64,000 nt of DNA. It comes from Polynucleobacter sp. JS-JIR-II-b4 (GTDB lineage: Bacteria; Pseudomonadota; Gammaproteobacteria; Burkholderiales; Burkholderiaceae). Position 1 is the first letter of the stretch. The number at the start of each line of letters is the position of its first letter. Made by a program: the position numbers and the translations under genes. The stretch is from contig NZ_CP061306.1 in NCBI RefSeq assembly GCF_018687815.1, positions 434,001 to 498,000 of the forward strand, read 5' to 3'. The notes under the pieces were generated by a model that had not been told where the DNA came from, made no database searches, and saw only the letters and a list, made by a program, of their open reading frames with translations. Of the stretch, positions 45,020-53,967 are shown in pieces.

Positions 45020-45487
45020 TTATTTAGTGGCTTGAGCAGCTTGTAATACCTCTGTCACATGACCCGGAACCTTCAGGCCGCGCCACTCTTTTGCGAGTTT
45101 GCCGGCGGAGTCAAATAGGAAGGTGCTGCGCTCGACGCCACGGACTTGTTTGCCATACATATTCTTCATCTTCATAACGCCAAAGATCTGGCAAAGCTTT
45201 TCTTCCGTGTCAGCAACTAGCTCAAACGGGAGTTCTAGTTTGCTCCGGAAATTGTCATGTGACTTGAGGCTATCTCGGGATACACCTACCACCAGAGTAT
45301 TGGCTTTAGTGAATGCTTCAATGTTGTCTCTAAATTCTCCGGACTCAGCTGTGCAGCCTGGGGTCATATCTTTAGGGTAGAAGTAGAGGACCAGCTTTTT
45401 ACCTTTTGCAGACGCAGGTGAAAACATTAATCCAGAAGTTGCTGGAATCGCGCACTGTGGCATAGGTTGACCGATGGCTACTGTCAT
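45020..45487 (-). CDS. bcp: Thiol peroxidase of the BCP/PrxQ family
   Basis: Reduces hydrogen peroxide and organic peroxides with thioredoxin; 155 residues. The peroxidatic Cys45 sits in MTPGCTAES. E. coli BCP has a resolving Cys at 50; here that residue is Gly, so it is either a one-Cys form or uses another Cys such as that in KLCQIFGV. FYPKD and RSTFLFD are other family blocks. It is downstream of arnD on the same strand, 32 bases away. Confidence 0.92.
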   Translation of the reverse strand: MTVAIGQPMPQCAIPATSGLMFSPASAKGKKLVLYFYPKDMTPGCTAESGEFRDNIEAFTKANTLVVGVSRDSLKSHDNFRSKLELPFELVADTEEKLCQIFGVMKMKNMYGKQVRGVERSTFLFDSAGKLAKEWRGLKVPGHVTEVLQAAQATK

Positions 45488-45519
45488 GATGATCCTTTGT
45501 TGGTTATTGTCTCTGAGGT

Positions 45520-46437
45520 CTAGTTATTTTGAATGATTAAGTCGCCGCTGCGATTGGGTATTTCACCCCAGGTCAGCGGTAGTACAGCTATTTTATCGAG
45601 TTGCTTGGTGGCTTCCCAGGATTTGTGAAGCTCACCCATGGTGACGAGGTCGTGGCCTTGATTTAGCCATCCAGCTAGGAGTTGCTCGAACGCAGGCAAT
45701 AGCTTTTGTCCCTCTAGTTCAGCATGGAGCGTGAAGACTTGGTCATTTGGATTGCTTTGGGTGATCTCTAATAACTTTTTGACTACGCCAAATTCATCTG
45801 CGCCATCGATGCCAATAAGTTCATCAAAGGTCGGGAGTGTTGTTGGGTACTGAACATGCTTCGCTTTTCCTGAAGGCAGTGCAAGGCGATAAGGCATGAG
45901 ATTGGGTTCAGCTCTACCGTCAGAGGAGTAAGCAATGCCCCATTGATCGAGTTGCTCAAAGGCGGCATCGTTCATTTGCCAACCAGCAGCACCATAAGTT
46001 ACTGGCGCATGCCCAAAGATTTCTACAAAACGATCCCAACTTTTTTGCATCATCGTTTTTGTCCAAGGTGCATCTTGATTACGAACTGCGTCTTGCCAGG
46101 CAACGTGATCCCAAGTATGAATACCTGTTTCATGACCTGCTTTGTCAATTGCACGCATTTCTGCTGCAGCTTTCTTGCCAATATCGGGGCCCGGAAGAAG
46201 CACTCCGTACAAGAGCGTCTTAATGCCGTAGTGCTCAACGACTGAAGTACGACTGACTTTCTTTAGAAAGCCCGGACGAAAGACGCGCTTTAAGGCCCAG
46301 CCGGTATGGTCAGGACCAAGGCTAAATAAGAAGGTGGCTTTAAGACCAAAACGCTCTAGAGTACGAGCAAGATTGGGTACGCCTTCTTTAGTCCCGCGTA
46401 AGGTATCAACATCAACCTTGAGAGCAATCTTAGCCAT
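45520..46437 (-). CDS. arnD: ArnD-like deformylase (polysaccharide deacetylase family)
   Basis: Removes the formyl group from undecaprenyl-phosphate 4-formamido-arabinose in the inner membrane, giving undecaprenyl-phosphate-L-Ara4N; 305 residues. The NodB-type fold shows LKVDVDTLRGT with metal-binding Asp residues, HTWDHVAW and YGAAGWQ. Its place just after both ArnA halves makes ArnD the best call. It is the last arn gene of the cluster. Confidence 0.93.
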   Translation of the reverse strand: MAKIALKVDVDTLRGTKEGVPNLARTLERFGLKATFLFSLGPDHTGWALKRVFRPGFLKKVSRTSVVEHYGIKTLLYGVLLPGPDIGKKAAAEMRAIDKAGHETGIHTWDHVAWQDAVRNQDAPWTKTMMQKSWDRFVEIFGHAPVTYGAAGWQMNDAAFEQLDQWGIAYSSDGRAEPNLMPYRLALPSGKAKHVQYPTTLPTFDELIGIDGADEFGVVKKLLEITQSNPNDQVFTLHAELEGQKLLPAFEQLLAGWLNQGHDLVTMGELHKSWEATKQLDKIAVLPLTWGEIPNRSGDLIIQNN

Positions 46438-46459
46438 GTACCTTTGAATTTACTTTCGC

Positions 46460-47506
46460 TTATTCTTTGTCTACTAAAGTGCGGGCTTTTTCTACATCTT
46501 CGCGATAGGCTTCAAAAATATTCTTGAGCGCATCAGACATCGTAGTAGTTGGTTTCCAGCCTAGTTCGCTCATCGTGTTATCAATTGCTGGAACACGATT
46601 TTGAACGTCTTGATAGCCTTCGCCATAGTAAGCGCCAGAAGTAGTTTCTACAATCTTCACTTCATTCGCATTCTTTGCATACTCAGGAATGCTGCGAGCG
46701 ATTTCCAACATCTGATTAGCAAGTTCGCGAATAGAGTGATTGTTCTTTGGGTTGCCGATGTTGTAGATTTTGCCGTTGGCAACACCATCTTTGTTGTCGA
46801 TGATGCGCATTAAAGCATCGATGCCATCGTCAATATAAGTAAAGGCGCGTTTCTGGGCGCCACCGTCAACAACGTTAATGGATTCACCACGAACGATGTG
46901 ACCTAAGAACTGAGTCACAACGCGGGAAGAGCCTTCTTTTGGTGTGTAGATGCTATCTAAGCCAGGGCCAATCCAGTTAAATGGGCGGAAGAGGGTAAAG
47001 CGTAAGCCTTCCATGCCATAGCCCCAGATCACACGGTCCATCAATTGTTTAGAACAGGCGTAGATCCAGCGTGGCTTGTTGATTGGGCCATAAACCATAT
47101 TGGATTTAGCGGGATCAAATTCGCCATCCTCACACATTCCATACACTTCAGAAGTTGATGGGAATACCAAATGCTTTTTGTACTTAACGGCAGAGCGCAC
47201 GATTGGGAGATTGGCTTCGAAGTCAAGCTCAAATACTTTGAGTGGCTGTTGAACATAGGTTGCCGGAGTTGCAATGGCCACTAAGGGCAAGATGACATCG
47301 CATTTGCGAATGTGATATTCGACCCACTCTTTATTGATCGTGATGTCACCTTCAAAGAAGTGCATGCGCGGATGATTAACTAAGTCACCAAGACGATCGT
47401 TTTGCATATCCATGCCGTAGACATCCCAGTCTGTTGTCTCAAGAATGCGCTTGGAAAGGTGGTGACCAATAAAACCGTTAACACCAAGAATGAGTACTTT
47501 TTTCAT
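46460..47506 (-). CDS. arnA: UDP-glucuronate decarboxylase (ArnA C-terminal domain as separate gene)
   Basis: Oxidises and decarboxylates UDP-glucuronate to UDP-4-keto-arabinose; 348 residues. The Rossmann motif is GVNGFIGHHL (8-17). The active site has Ser119-Glu120 (STSEVYG), matching Ser433-Glu434 of E. coli ArnA, and Tyr149-x3-Lys153 (YACSK). In E. coli this is the C-terminal half of a fused protein; here the formyltransferase half is the preceding gene, 25 bases upstream. Confidence 0.94.
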   Translation of the reverse strand: MKKVLILGVNGFIGHHLSKRILETTDWDVYGMDMQNDRLGDLVNHPRMHFFEGDITINKEWVEYHIRKCDVILPLVAIATPATYVQQPLKVFELDFEANLPIVRSAVKYKKHLVFPSTSEVYGMCEDGEFDPAKSNMVYGPINKPRWIYACSKQLMDRVIWGYGMEGLRFTLFRPFNWIGPGLDSIYTPKEGSSRVVTQFLGHIVRGESINVVDGGAQKRAFTYIDDGIDALMRIIDNKDGVANGKIYNIGNPKNNHSIRELANQMLEIARSIPEYAKNANEVKIVETTSGAYYGEGYQDVQNRVPAIDNTMSELGWKPTTTMSDALKNIFEAYREDVEKARTLVDKE

Positions 47507-47531
47507 CTCTACTGCCTCGTTTTAATCTAAT

Positions 47532-48401
47532 TTATTTGCTTGCTGGAAACCATTCCAATACTTCAACTACTTGATGGTCGCCACAAATGCCGAATACCCG
47601 ATTATCAACCACTTGGATGCCGCAAACCCCAAGATTGAGCTTGCTCGGAAATGGACCGTTTAAGCTGGTACGGGCCACAATCATGGCCTTCCCCTCGTGA
47701 ACAGTAAAGGCGCCTGGATAAGGGGGTGCAACAGCCCTAACCAGGTCATGGACCTGTTTGGCGGTCTGATTCCAGTGAATTTGGCCATCTGCAGGCTTTC
47801 TACCGCCAAAATAGCTCCCTTTTTGGAGCTGATTTGCCTTGCGGGGAACAGTTCCCATTAAAAGGCTTGGCAAGACTTGATCGATTACGCTGACGGCAGC
47901 CTGACTGACCTTGCCAAATACATCCGTAGCGGTTTCATCTGGGCCGATGCTGACGGCTGCTTGCCCAACAATATCTCCCGCATCCGGTTTTGCTTCCATA
48001 ACGTGTAAAGTTGCGCCGGTCTCTGTTTCGCCATGCAGGATGGCCCAATTCACTGGCGCACGCCCACGATATTTTGGGAGTAGTGAGCCATGCATATTAA
48101 GTGCGGCAATTTTGGCGCAAGCCAAAATCTGTTCCGGAATCATGAAGCGATAGTAGAAAGAAAAAATATAGTCAGGCGCTAAAGCTTGAAGCTTGGGAAC
48201 TAAATCTATTAATTCATTAGCGCTTGGAGTGATGCAAGAAATATTTTTTTCTTGACAGAGTTTTGCAACGCTCCCAAACCAAACATTCTCATTAGGGTCA
48301 TCTTGATGAGTTACTACTAGATCGACTTTTATACCCGCATTGAGAAGTGCTTTGAGGCAGTTGACGCCAACATCATGATAGGCAAAGACGACTGCGTGCA
48401 A
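47532..48401 (-). CDS. UDP-L-Ara4N formyltransferase (ArnA N-terminal domain as separate gene)
   Basis: Formylates UDP-L-Ara4N with 10-formyl-tetrahydrofolate; 289 residues. The catalytic residues Asn102, His104 (LNMHGSLLPKYRG) and Asp140 (KPDAGDIVG) fall at exactly the E. coli ArnA positions. The protein stops where the E. coli linker to the decarboxylase would begin, so this is a split rather than a truncated ArnA. Its ATG directly follows the arnC stop with no gap. Confidence 0.94.
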   Translation of the reverse strand: MHAVVFAYHDVGVNCLKALLNAGIKVDLVVTHQDDPNENVWFGSVAKLCQEKNISCITPSANELIDLVPKLQALAPDYIFSFYYRFMIPEQILACAKIAALNMHGSLLPKYRGRAPVNWAILHGETETGATLHVMEAKPDAGDIVGQAAVSIGPDETATDVFGKVSQAAVSVIDQVLPSLLMGTVPRKANQLQKGSYFGGRKPADGQIHWNQTAKQVHDLVRAVAPPYPGAFTVHEGKAMIVARTSLNGPFPSKLNLGVCGIQVVDNRVFGICGDHQVVEVLEWFPASK

Positions 48402-49364
48402 TTATTTTTTCTCTAAAACGGTTTGCACCACATAGCGTGGACGTTTGCGGATTTGCTGGTAGATGCGGCCAATGTATTCACCTAAAAGTCCGAGCCCAAA
48501 GAGCATCACACCAATTAGGAAGAAGGTCAGGGCGAAGAGGGTAAATACACCCTCAACCTCAGCGCCTAGAACGAAGCGGCGAACTAGCAGGTAGGCAAAC
48601 AAGCTGCCAGCAGCAAGGGAGAGAAGCATGCCCAGTATTGAGAAAATCTGCAGCGGCATGACAGAGAACCCAGTGACTAAGTCAAAATTTAAACGAATGA
48701 GTTGATACAAGCTGTATTTGGACTCACCCGCAAAACGCTCTTCGTGTTTGACGGTAATTTCAACTGGATTTGCGGAGAAGGTATAAGCCAGTGCCGGGAT
48801 AAAGGTATTGCTTTCATCACATTGGCGGACTAAGTCAACAATGCGACGGCTATATCCACGCAACATACAACCTTGATCAGTCATCGTGATGCGCGTAATA
48901 TTTTCACGCAAGCGATTCATAGCCCGTGAAGCAAATTTTCTAAAGAAGCTATCCCGACGATCGGCGCGAATAGTGCCCACGTAATCATGACCTTTTAATA
49001 ACTGCTCAGTCAATGCATCAATTTCTTCAGGAGGATTTTGTAGGTCTGCATCCAAAGTAATGATGTGTTCACCTTTGGTGTATTCAAATCCAGCCATGAT
49101 GGCCATATGTTGGCCAAAGTTACTGTGAAATAAAACTGCACGAGTTACATCAGGACGTAACTCCACTTGCTTGGAAAGAATGCCGGCAGAACGATCTTTG
49201 CTGCCGTCATTCACAAATACGATCTCGTAGGTGACCTTGCGTTTGGCAGCCAGGGCATCCAATGCCGGATAAAGGCGATCAAATAGAGCCTGAAGACCAT
49301 CTTCCTCGTTGTAAACGGGAATAACAATGCTGAGTGTTGGGTTGGCAACTAAATTTGCAGTCAT
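48402..49364 (-). CDS. arnC: Undecaprenyl-phosphate 4-formamido-L-arabinose transferase ArnC
   Basis: Family 2 glycosyltransferase that moves the formylated arabinose onto undecaprenyl phosphate; 320 residues. Motifs are IVIPVYNEEDGL, the metal-binding ITLDADLQNPPEEI and MTDQGCMLRGYSR. Two C-terminal membrane helices (about 235-260 and 270-295) are typical. It is tightly coupled to the formyltransferase gene that follows. Confidence 0.94.
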   Translation of the reverse strand: MTANLVANPTLSIVIPVYNEEDGLQALFDRLYPALDALAAKRKVTYEIVFVNDGSKDRSAGILSKQVELRPDVTRAVLFHSNFGQHMAIMAGFEYTKGEHIITLDADLQNPPEEIDALTEQLLKGHDYVGTIRADRRDSFFRKFASRAMNRLRENITRITMTDQGCMLRGYSRRIVDLVRQCDESNTFIPALAYTFSANPVEITVKHEERFAGESKYSLYQLIRLNFDLVTGFSVMPLQIFSILGMLLSLAAGSLFAYLLVRRFVLGAEVEGVFTLFALTFFLIGVMLFGLGLLGEYIGRIYQQIRKRPRYVVQTVLEKK

Positions 49365-49405
49365 GCTGCAATTTTGCCTGATTCTTTGGGTTTAACCCAG
49401 GAACG

Positions 49406-50560
49406 CTAGTTTTTGCGGTATTTCTGCAGAATTCCGACCAATCCACTGGCTATACGGCCAATATCTTCATCTGCCATTGCCGGAAATAAGGGGAGAGTCA
49501 GAATGGATCGACCAATGCGTTCGGCTATCGGAGTGTCTGAAGTTTTGTAGCCCTGGTTTTTATAGAGAGTGAACCCAGTGATTGCGGGGTAATGAACGCC
49601 AGTGCCAATACCCAGGTCTTTTAACTCGGTCATCACTTGGGCGCGATTAGTGTTGAGCTGCTCAAGTGGCAGAACAACTTGAAACATATGCCAGTTACTA
49701 TCAGTGAAATTTTCTACTGGAAGTTCTAAATGTAGGCTTTCCAATCCAGCTGATTTCAATTTCGCACGAAGTACATCAAAGTATTGGCGCGCGAGTTCAG
49801 CGCGACGTGTTTGATAAGAGGGAAGTTGCTTGAGCTGTTCAAGGCCGATAGCTGCATTCACATCGGTCAAGTTATCTTTGCCACCCAATACGTCTACATC
49901 CATGCCATCCATGCCTTGACGAGTTAATCCTTGGAGGCGGAATTTCTCAGCCAGTTTTGCTTCATCGAAATTATTGAGAACAAGGCAGCCACCCTCAACA
50001 GTGGTGAGGTTCTTGTTGGCCTGGAAGCTAAAGCTCACCAGGTCACCAAAGCTACCAATCTTCTTGCCTTGCCACTGTGAGCCAAAAGCCTGGGCTGCAT
50101 CCTCAATCACGCGAAGTTTGTATTGTTTGGCTAATGCGTAGAGCTGATTCATATCAACGGGCAGACCTGCCAAATAGACAGGCATGATCGCGCGCGCCTT
50201 AGGTGTGATTGCGGCAGCAACTTTATTGAGATCAATATTGCGTGTAACGGGATCGATATCCACAAATACTGGTTTTGCACCAACACCCAAAATCACATTA
50301 GAAGTTGCCACCCAAGAAATTGGGGTGGTGATGACTTCGTCACCATTGCCAATGCCAGCAACTTGTAGGGCGATTTTCATGGTTGCGGTGCCATTGGCAA
50401 AACAGCGTACCGGACGACCGCCAAAGTATTGGCTTAAAGCAGCTTCAAACTCGGCCAATTTCGGTCCAGATGTCACCCATCCTGAACGCAATACCTCTGA
50501 AACAGCATCAATGGTTTCTTGATTGAAGCTAGGGCGTGTGAAGGGGATGAAGTTTGACAT
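49406..50560 (-). CDS. arnB: UDP-4-amino-4-deoxy-L-arabinose aminotransferase ArnB
   Basis: PLP-dependent aminotransferase that makes UDP-L-Ara4N from the 4-keto sugar with glutamate; 384 residues. The PLP lysine is Lys183 (FQANKNLTTVEGG), with the phosphate-binding NGTATM near 57 and IEDAAQAFGS at 152-161. The DegT/DnrJ fold is clear, and the arn neighbourhood settles the substrate. Confidence 0.94.
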   Translation of the reverse strand: MSNFIPFTRPSFNQETIDAVSEVLRSGWVTSGPKLAEFEAALSQYFGGRPVRCFANGTATMKIALQVAGIGNGDEVITTPISWVATSNVILGVGAKPVFVDIDPVTRNIDLNKVAAAITPKARAIMPVYLAGLPVDMNQLYALAKQYKLRVIEDAAQAFGSQWQGKKIGSFGDLVSFSFQANKNLTTVEGGCLVLNNFDEAKLAEKFRLQGLTRQGMDGMDVDVLGGKDNLTDVNAAIGLEQLKQLPSYQTRRAELARQYFDVLRAKLKSAGLESLHLELPVENFTDSNWHMFQVVLPLEQLNTNRAQVMTELKDLGIGTGVHYPAITGFTLYKNQGYKTSDTPIAERIGRSILTLPLFPAMADEDIGRIASGLVGILQKYRKN

Positions 50561-50571
50561 GGTGTCCTATA

Positions 50572-52254
50572 TTACTGCGAGATATCTGGGTGCTTGACAA
50601 TGACCCTGCGTGAATCACGATCGACTTCCTGCATTGGGAAGCCCTGAGTCTTAAGCGCATCAAACTGCTCTGGAACCATGATGGCGTAAGCCGTTTGATC
50701 TTCTTGCCAGCGGGTAATAAAGGCGTCTAATGTCGGCATCCAAAGTTCTGGCTCTTGATGAACCCCAAACTCAAGCTCATCGGGTGATTCAACCATGATC
50801 ATCGTTCTGCTTAAATAGAAAGGCACGGTGTGATCTAAAAGACGCACTGAATAAAAGTTCACTTTTTCTGGAATAGAGGCTTTGACTCGCTCTACTAGAT
50901 CGATACCAGAAACTGCGCGACCCAATGTCTCGTGACCTGTTCCCGCGATGATCGCACAGAGAAAGAACCCACAAGCAAAACTGACAATACTTTGAATACC
51001 ATTGCGCTTGCTTTGCCATGCAGCGTAAGCGCTAAAACTGACAAGTGCTACTATTGCAGCAATCACCCAATAGGTATATTGCGCATAAGCTTCAATCTCA
51101 TCAGGTCTTGCTTGTTTACCGATGGCGTCTAAAAAGAAAAATCCAATACACCCTAAAATTGCAAAGCAAAGTGTCTGTAATTTCCATGGCAATGCCATGG
51201 TGTTGGTGTGACCAAGTAAGCGATCTAAACGATTGCCAATAATTAAAGCGAGCGCTGGGAAAATGGGGATGATGTAACCCGGTAGCTTGGAGTGCGATAC
51301 GCTAAAGAATGCAAAGATCACGGCAAACCAGCAAACTAATAACCAGCCTGCTGAGAACTCACGACGGCGCTCGCTCCATGCTTGTGCAATGGCCCCGGGG
51401 ACCTGTAGAAACCAGGGGAGTAAGCCAATCAGGAGTAACGGTACAAAGTAGTAAATCGGGCCAGTTCTGCTGTGATCATCTTGTGTGAAGCGCTGCAGAT
51501 GTTCGTGAATAAAGAAGAACTCTAGAAACTCGGGATTGCGTTGCGCAACCAATACAAACCAAGGGGCAGTGATAGCTAAGAAAAAAATAGTTCCGCTAAA
51601 TAAACGTAAGCGCGCCCAGATTTTCCAGTCCCATGTACTGATGGAATAAGCAATAAAAACCATTGCAGGAATCGCTGCACCAATAACGCCTTTGGATAGC
51701 GTTGCTAGCGCCATAAAAATCCAGCAAGCCCACATCCAGTTGCGACAATTAATTTTGTTATGAGAAGTTTGTGCAAGCAAGAGACTACATAGGGCTCCCA
51801 CTAAAAATGAGGACAAACCCATGTCGAGCGAATTGAGGTGACCACTGATAATCCACATTGGGCTCGATGCCAATACAACAGCAGCCAACCATCCTGCTCT
51901 CGGGTTGAAGATGCGCGCACCAGTAAAGCCGACCAAAAGAATAGTTAGGAAACCCGTTAGCGCTGTCCAAAGGCGCGCTTGCCAATCGCCAATACCAAAT
52001 GCCTGAAATGCGGCGGCAGTTGCCCAAGCCTGAAGAGGGGGTTTTTCAAAATACTTGTAACCGTTGTAACGCGGAGTAATCCAATCACCGGTAAACAGCA
52101 TTTCTCGGGCTATTTCTGCATAGCGGCCTTCATCGGATGGGATGAGGTGGCGGTAATTGAGGGTGCCAAACCAAAGCAAGCCGTAAATAATGACCAGCAG
52201 CAAAATCTTTCCTGGGTGCAGGGCTGATGACTGCCGAATTTGGCCAAATTGCAT
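50572..52254 (-). CDS. arnT: Lipid A 4-amino-4-deoxy-L-arabinose transferase ArnT
   Basis: Polytopic GT83/PMT-type enzyme that places L-Ara4N on lipid A phosphates at the periplasmic face; 560 residues. The first periplasmic loop after helix 1 holds the conserved SDEGRYAEIAREM acidic motif, followed by YFEKPPLQAW. About twelve hydrophobic helices precede a periplasmic C-terminal domain. Its ATG overlaps the stop of the upstream Mth938-type gene by one base (TAATG). It is the first arn gene in transcription order. Confidence 0.93.
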   Translation of the reverse strand: MQFGQIRQSSALHPGKILLLVIIYGLLWFGTLNYRHLIPSDEGRYAEIAREMLFTGDWITPRYNGYKYFEKPPLQAWATAAAFQAFGIGDWQARLWTALTGFLTILLVGFTGARIFNPRAGWLAAVVLASSPMWIISGHLNSLDMGLSSFLVGALCSLLLAQTSHNKINCRNWMWACWIFMALATLSKGVIGAAIPAMVFIAYSISTWDWKIWARLRLFSGTIFFLAITAPWFVLVAQRNPEFLEFFFIHEHLQRFTQDDHSRTGPIYYFVPLLLIGLLPWFLQVPGAIAQAWSERRREFSAGWLLVCWFAVIFAFFSVSHSKLPGYIIPIFPALALIIGNRLDRLLGHTNTMALPWKLQTLCFAILGCIGFFFLDAIGKQARPDEIEAYAQYTYWVIAAIVALVSFSAYAAWQSKRNGIQSIVSFACGFFLCAIIAGTGHETLGRAVSGIDLVERVKASIPEKVNFYSVRLLDHTVPFYLSRTMIMVESPDELEFGVHQEPELWMPTLDAFITRWQEDQTAYAIMVPEQFDALKTQGFPMQEVDRDSRRVIVKHPDISQ

Positions 52255-52631
52255 TAAGTAGGTTCCACAATCAGGGCAAGCACGACCTGACGACCCTCGC
52301 CGACTAGGATGTTGTAGGTGCGGCAGGCGGCTTGAGAATCCATGATTTCAAAGCCAATTTTGGCCTCAATCAAGGATTTAAGGAGTTCTGGCTTGGGAAA
52401 GCGCTGACGGCTACCGGTCCCGATGAGGATTAATTCTGGTTTTAAATCAACCATTTGCGCGAAATGACTGGCTTCTAAGCTATCAAATGTTTGCGCAGAC
52501 CAGTTAGAGATGGCGCCGTCCGAGCTGAGTAGGACTGCATGGTCGTAAGGGATCTTATTGATCTCTACGTAGCCATCGCCATAGCCAGTGATCGTATTCG
52601 CTCCGGAATGGGGGTCAGATTGAAGCTTCAA
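52254..52631 (-). CDS. Mth938/NDUFAF3-domain protein
   Basis: A 125-residue member of the DUF498 family, which includes human complex I assembly factor NDUFAF3 and archaeal Mth938. ELILIGTGSRQRFP is the family core. The bacterial function is unknown. The start is TTG 52631 with GAGAG upstream; an in-frame stop just before it rules out a longer form. It is translationally coupled to arnT, which could be regulatory convenience rather than a shared function. Confidence 0.87.
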   Translation of the reverse strand: MKLQSDPHSGANTITGYGDGYVEINKIPYDHAVLLSSDGAISNWSAQTFDSLEASHFAQMVDLKPELILIGTGSRQRFPKPELLKSLIEAKIGFEIMDSQAACRTYNILVGEGRQVVLALIVEPT

Positions 52632-52710
52632 GTGGACTCTCTGTCATAATTATGTGGATTATAGCTAGCTGTTTTTTCTCATATTTCAAGAACTTACCCT
52701 TAAATTTATT

Positions 52711-53967
52711 GTGAAACCGATCCTAAAGTCCCAAAAGCTCGATAACGTCTGTTATGACATACGTGGGCCGGTGCTTGAGCTTGCTCAGCGCATGGAGGAA
52801 GAGGGCCACAAAATCATCAAATTAAACATCGGAAACGTAGGGGTTTTCGGTTTTGATCCCCCTGAAGAGATTCAGTTGGACATGATTCGCAATTTAAGCA
52901 ACGCGTCAGCTTATTCGGATTCCAAGGGAATCTTTGCTGCTCGCAAAGCCATCATGCAGTATTGCCAAGAAAAGGGCATTCAAGGCGTGACCTTGGATGA
53001 TGTCTATACCGGCAATGGTGTTTCTGAACTCATCGTTCTGTCGATGAATGCACTCTTAAATGATGGTGATGAGGTATTGGTCCCAACACCAGATTACCCG
53101 CTTTGGACTGCTGCAGTCAGTTTGTCGAGTGGCACACCAGTGCACTATCTTTGTGATGAATCCAAAGAGTGGGCGCCAGATTTAAGCGATCTTCGTAAAA
53201 AAATTACACCGCGTACCAAAGCGATTGTGGTGATTAATCCAAACAATCCTACTGGTGCGATTTACTCTAAAGAAGTATTGCTTGAGTTAACTCAAATTGC
53301 TCGTGAGCATGGTTTGATTTTGTTTGCGGATGAGATTTACGACAAGATGCTGTACGACGGCGAGAAGCATCTCTCATTAGCTTCTTTGTCTACCGATGTA
53401 GTCATTATTACCTTCAATGGCCTTTCTAAAAATTACCGTTCCTGCGGCTACCGTGCTGGCTGGATGGTGGTTTCAGGCGATAAAGAAATGGTCCGTGACT
53501 ATATCGAGGGCCTCAATATGTTGGCCTCAATGCGCTTGTGTGCGAACGTGCCAGGTCAGTATGCGATTCAAACAGCATTGGGTGGTTACCAAAGTATTAA
53601 TGATTTAGTGGGTGAGGGCGGTCGCCTTGCAAAGCAACGTGATCTTGCATGGAAACTCATAACTGATATTCCAGGCGTGACTTGCGTGAAACCAAAATCT
53701 GCTTTGTATTTATTTCCAAAGCTAGATCCTGAGGTTTATCCAATTGAAGATGATCAACAATTTGTTGCTGATCTTTTAAAAGAAGAAAAAGTATTGTTAG
53801 TGCAGGGCTCCGGTTTTAACTGGGGCAAACCTGATCACTTCCGTGTAGTGTTCTTGCCTCACGAAGATGTGCTCAAGGAGGCTATTAGCCGCCTTGCTCG
53901 TTTTCTGGAGCGTTATCGTAATAAGCACAGCCGTAAGGCTTCTTCAACTGCAGCAAAGGCATCATGA
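52711..53967 (+). CDS. alaA: Alanine aminotransferase, AlaA-type (class I/II)
   Basis: PLP enzyme making alanine from pyruvate and glutamate; 418 residues. It starts with GTG 52711. NPNNPTG is at 176-182, the PLP lysine is Lys240 (NGLSKNYRSCGYRAGW), and the N-terminal SQKLDNVCYDIRGPVLE is AlaA-like. The C-terminus has a short basic Ser/Ala tail. Its stop overlaps the hom start by four bases, so it belongs to the threonine operon, a grouping seen in other betaproteobacteria. Confidence 0.92.
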   Translation: MKPILKSQKLDNVCYDIRGPVLELAQRMEEEGHKIIKLNIGNVGVFGFDPPEEIQLDMIRNLSNASAYSDSKGIFAARKAIMQYCQEKGIQGVTLDDVYTGNGVSELIVLSMNALLNDGDEVLVPTPDYPLWTAAVSLSSGTPVHYLCDESKEWAPDLSDLRKKITPRTKAIVVINPNNPTGAIYSKEVLLELTQIAREHGLILFADEIYDKMLYDGEKHLSLASLSTDVVIITFNGLSKNYRSCGYRAGWMVVSGDKEMVRDYIEGLNMLASMRLCANVPGQYAIQTALGGYQSINDLVGEGGRLAKQRDLAWKLITDIPGVTCVKPKSALYLFPKLDPEVYPIEDDQQFVADLLKEEKVLLVQGSGFNWGKPDHFRVVFLPHEDVLKEAISRLARFLERYRNKHSRKASSTAAKAS

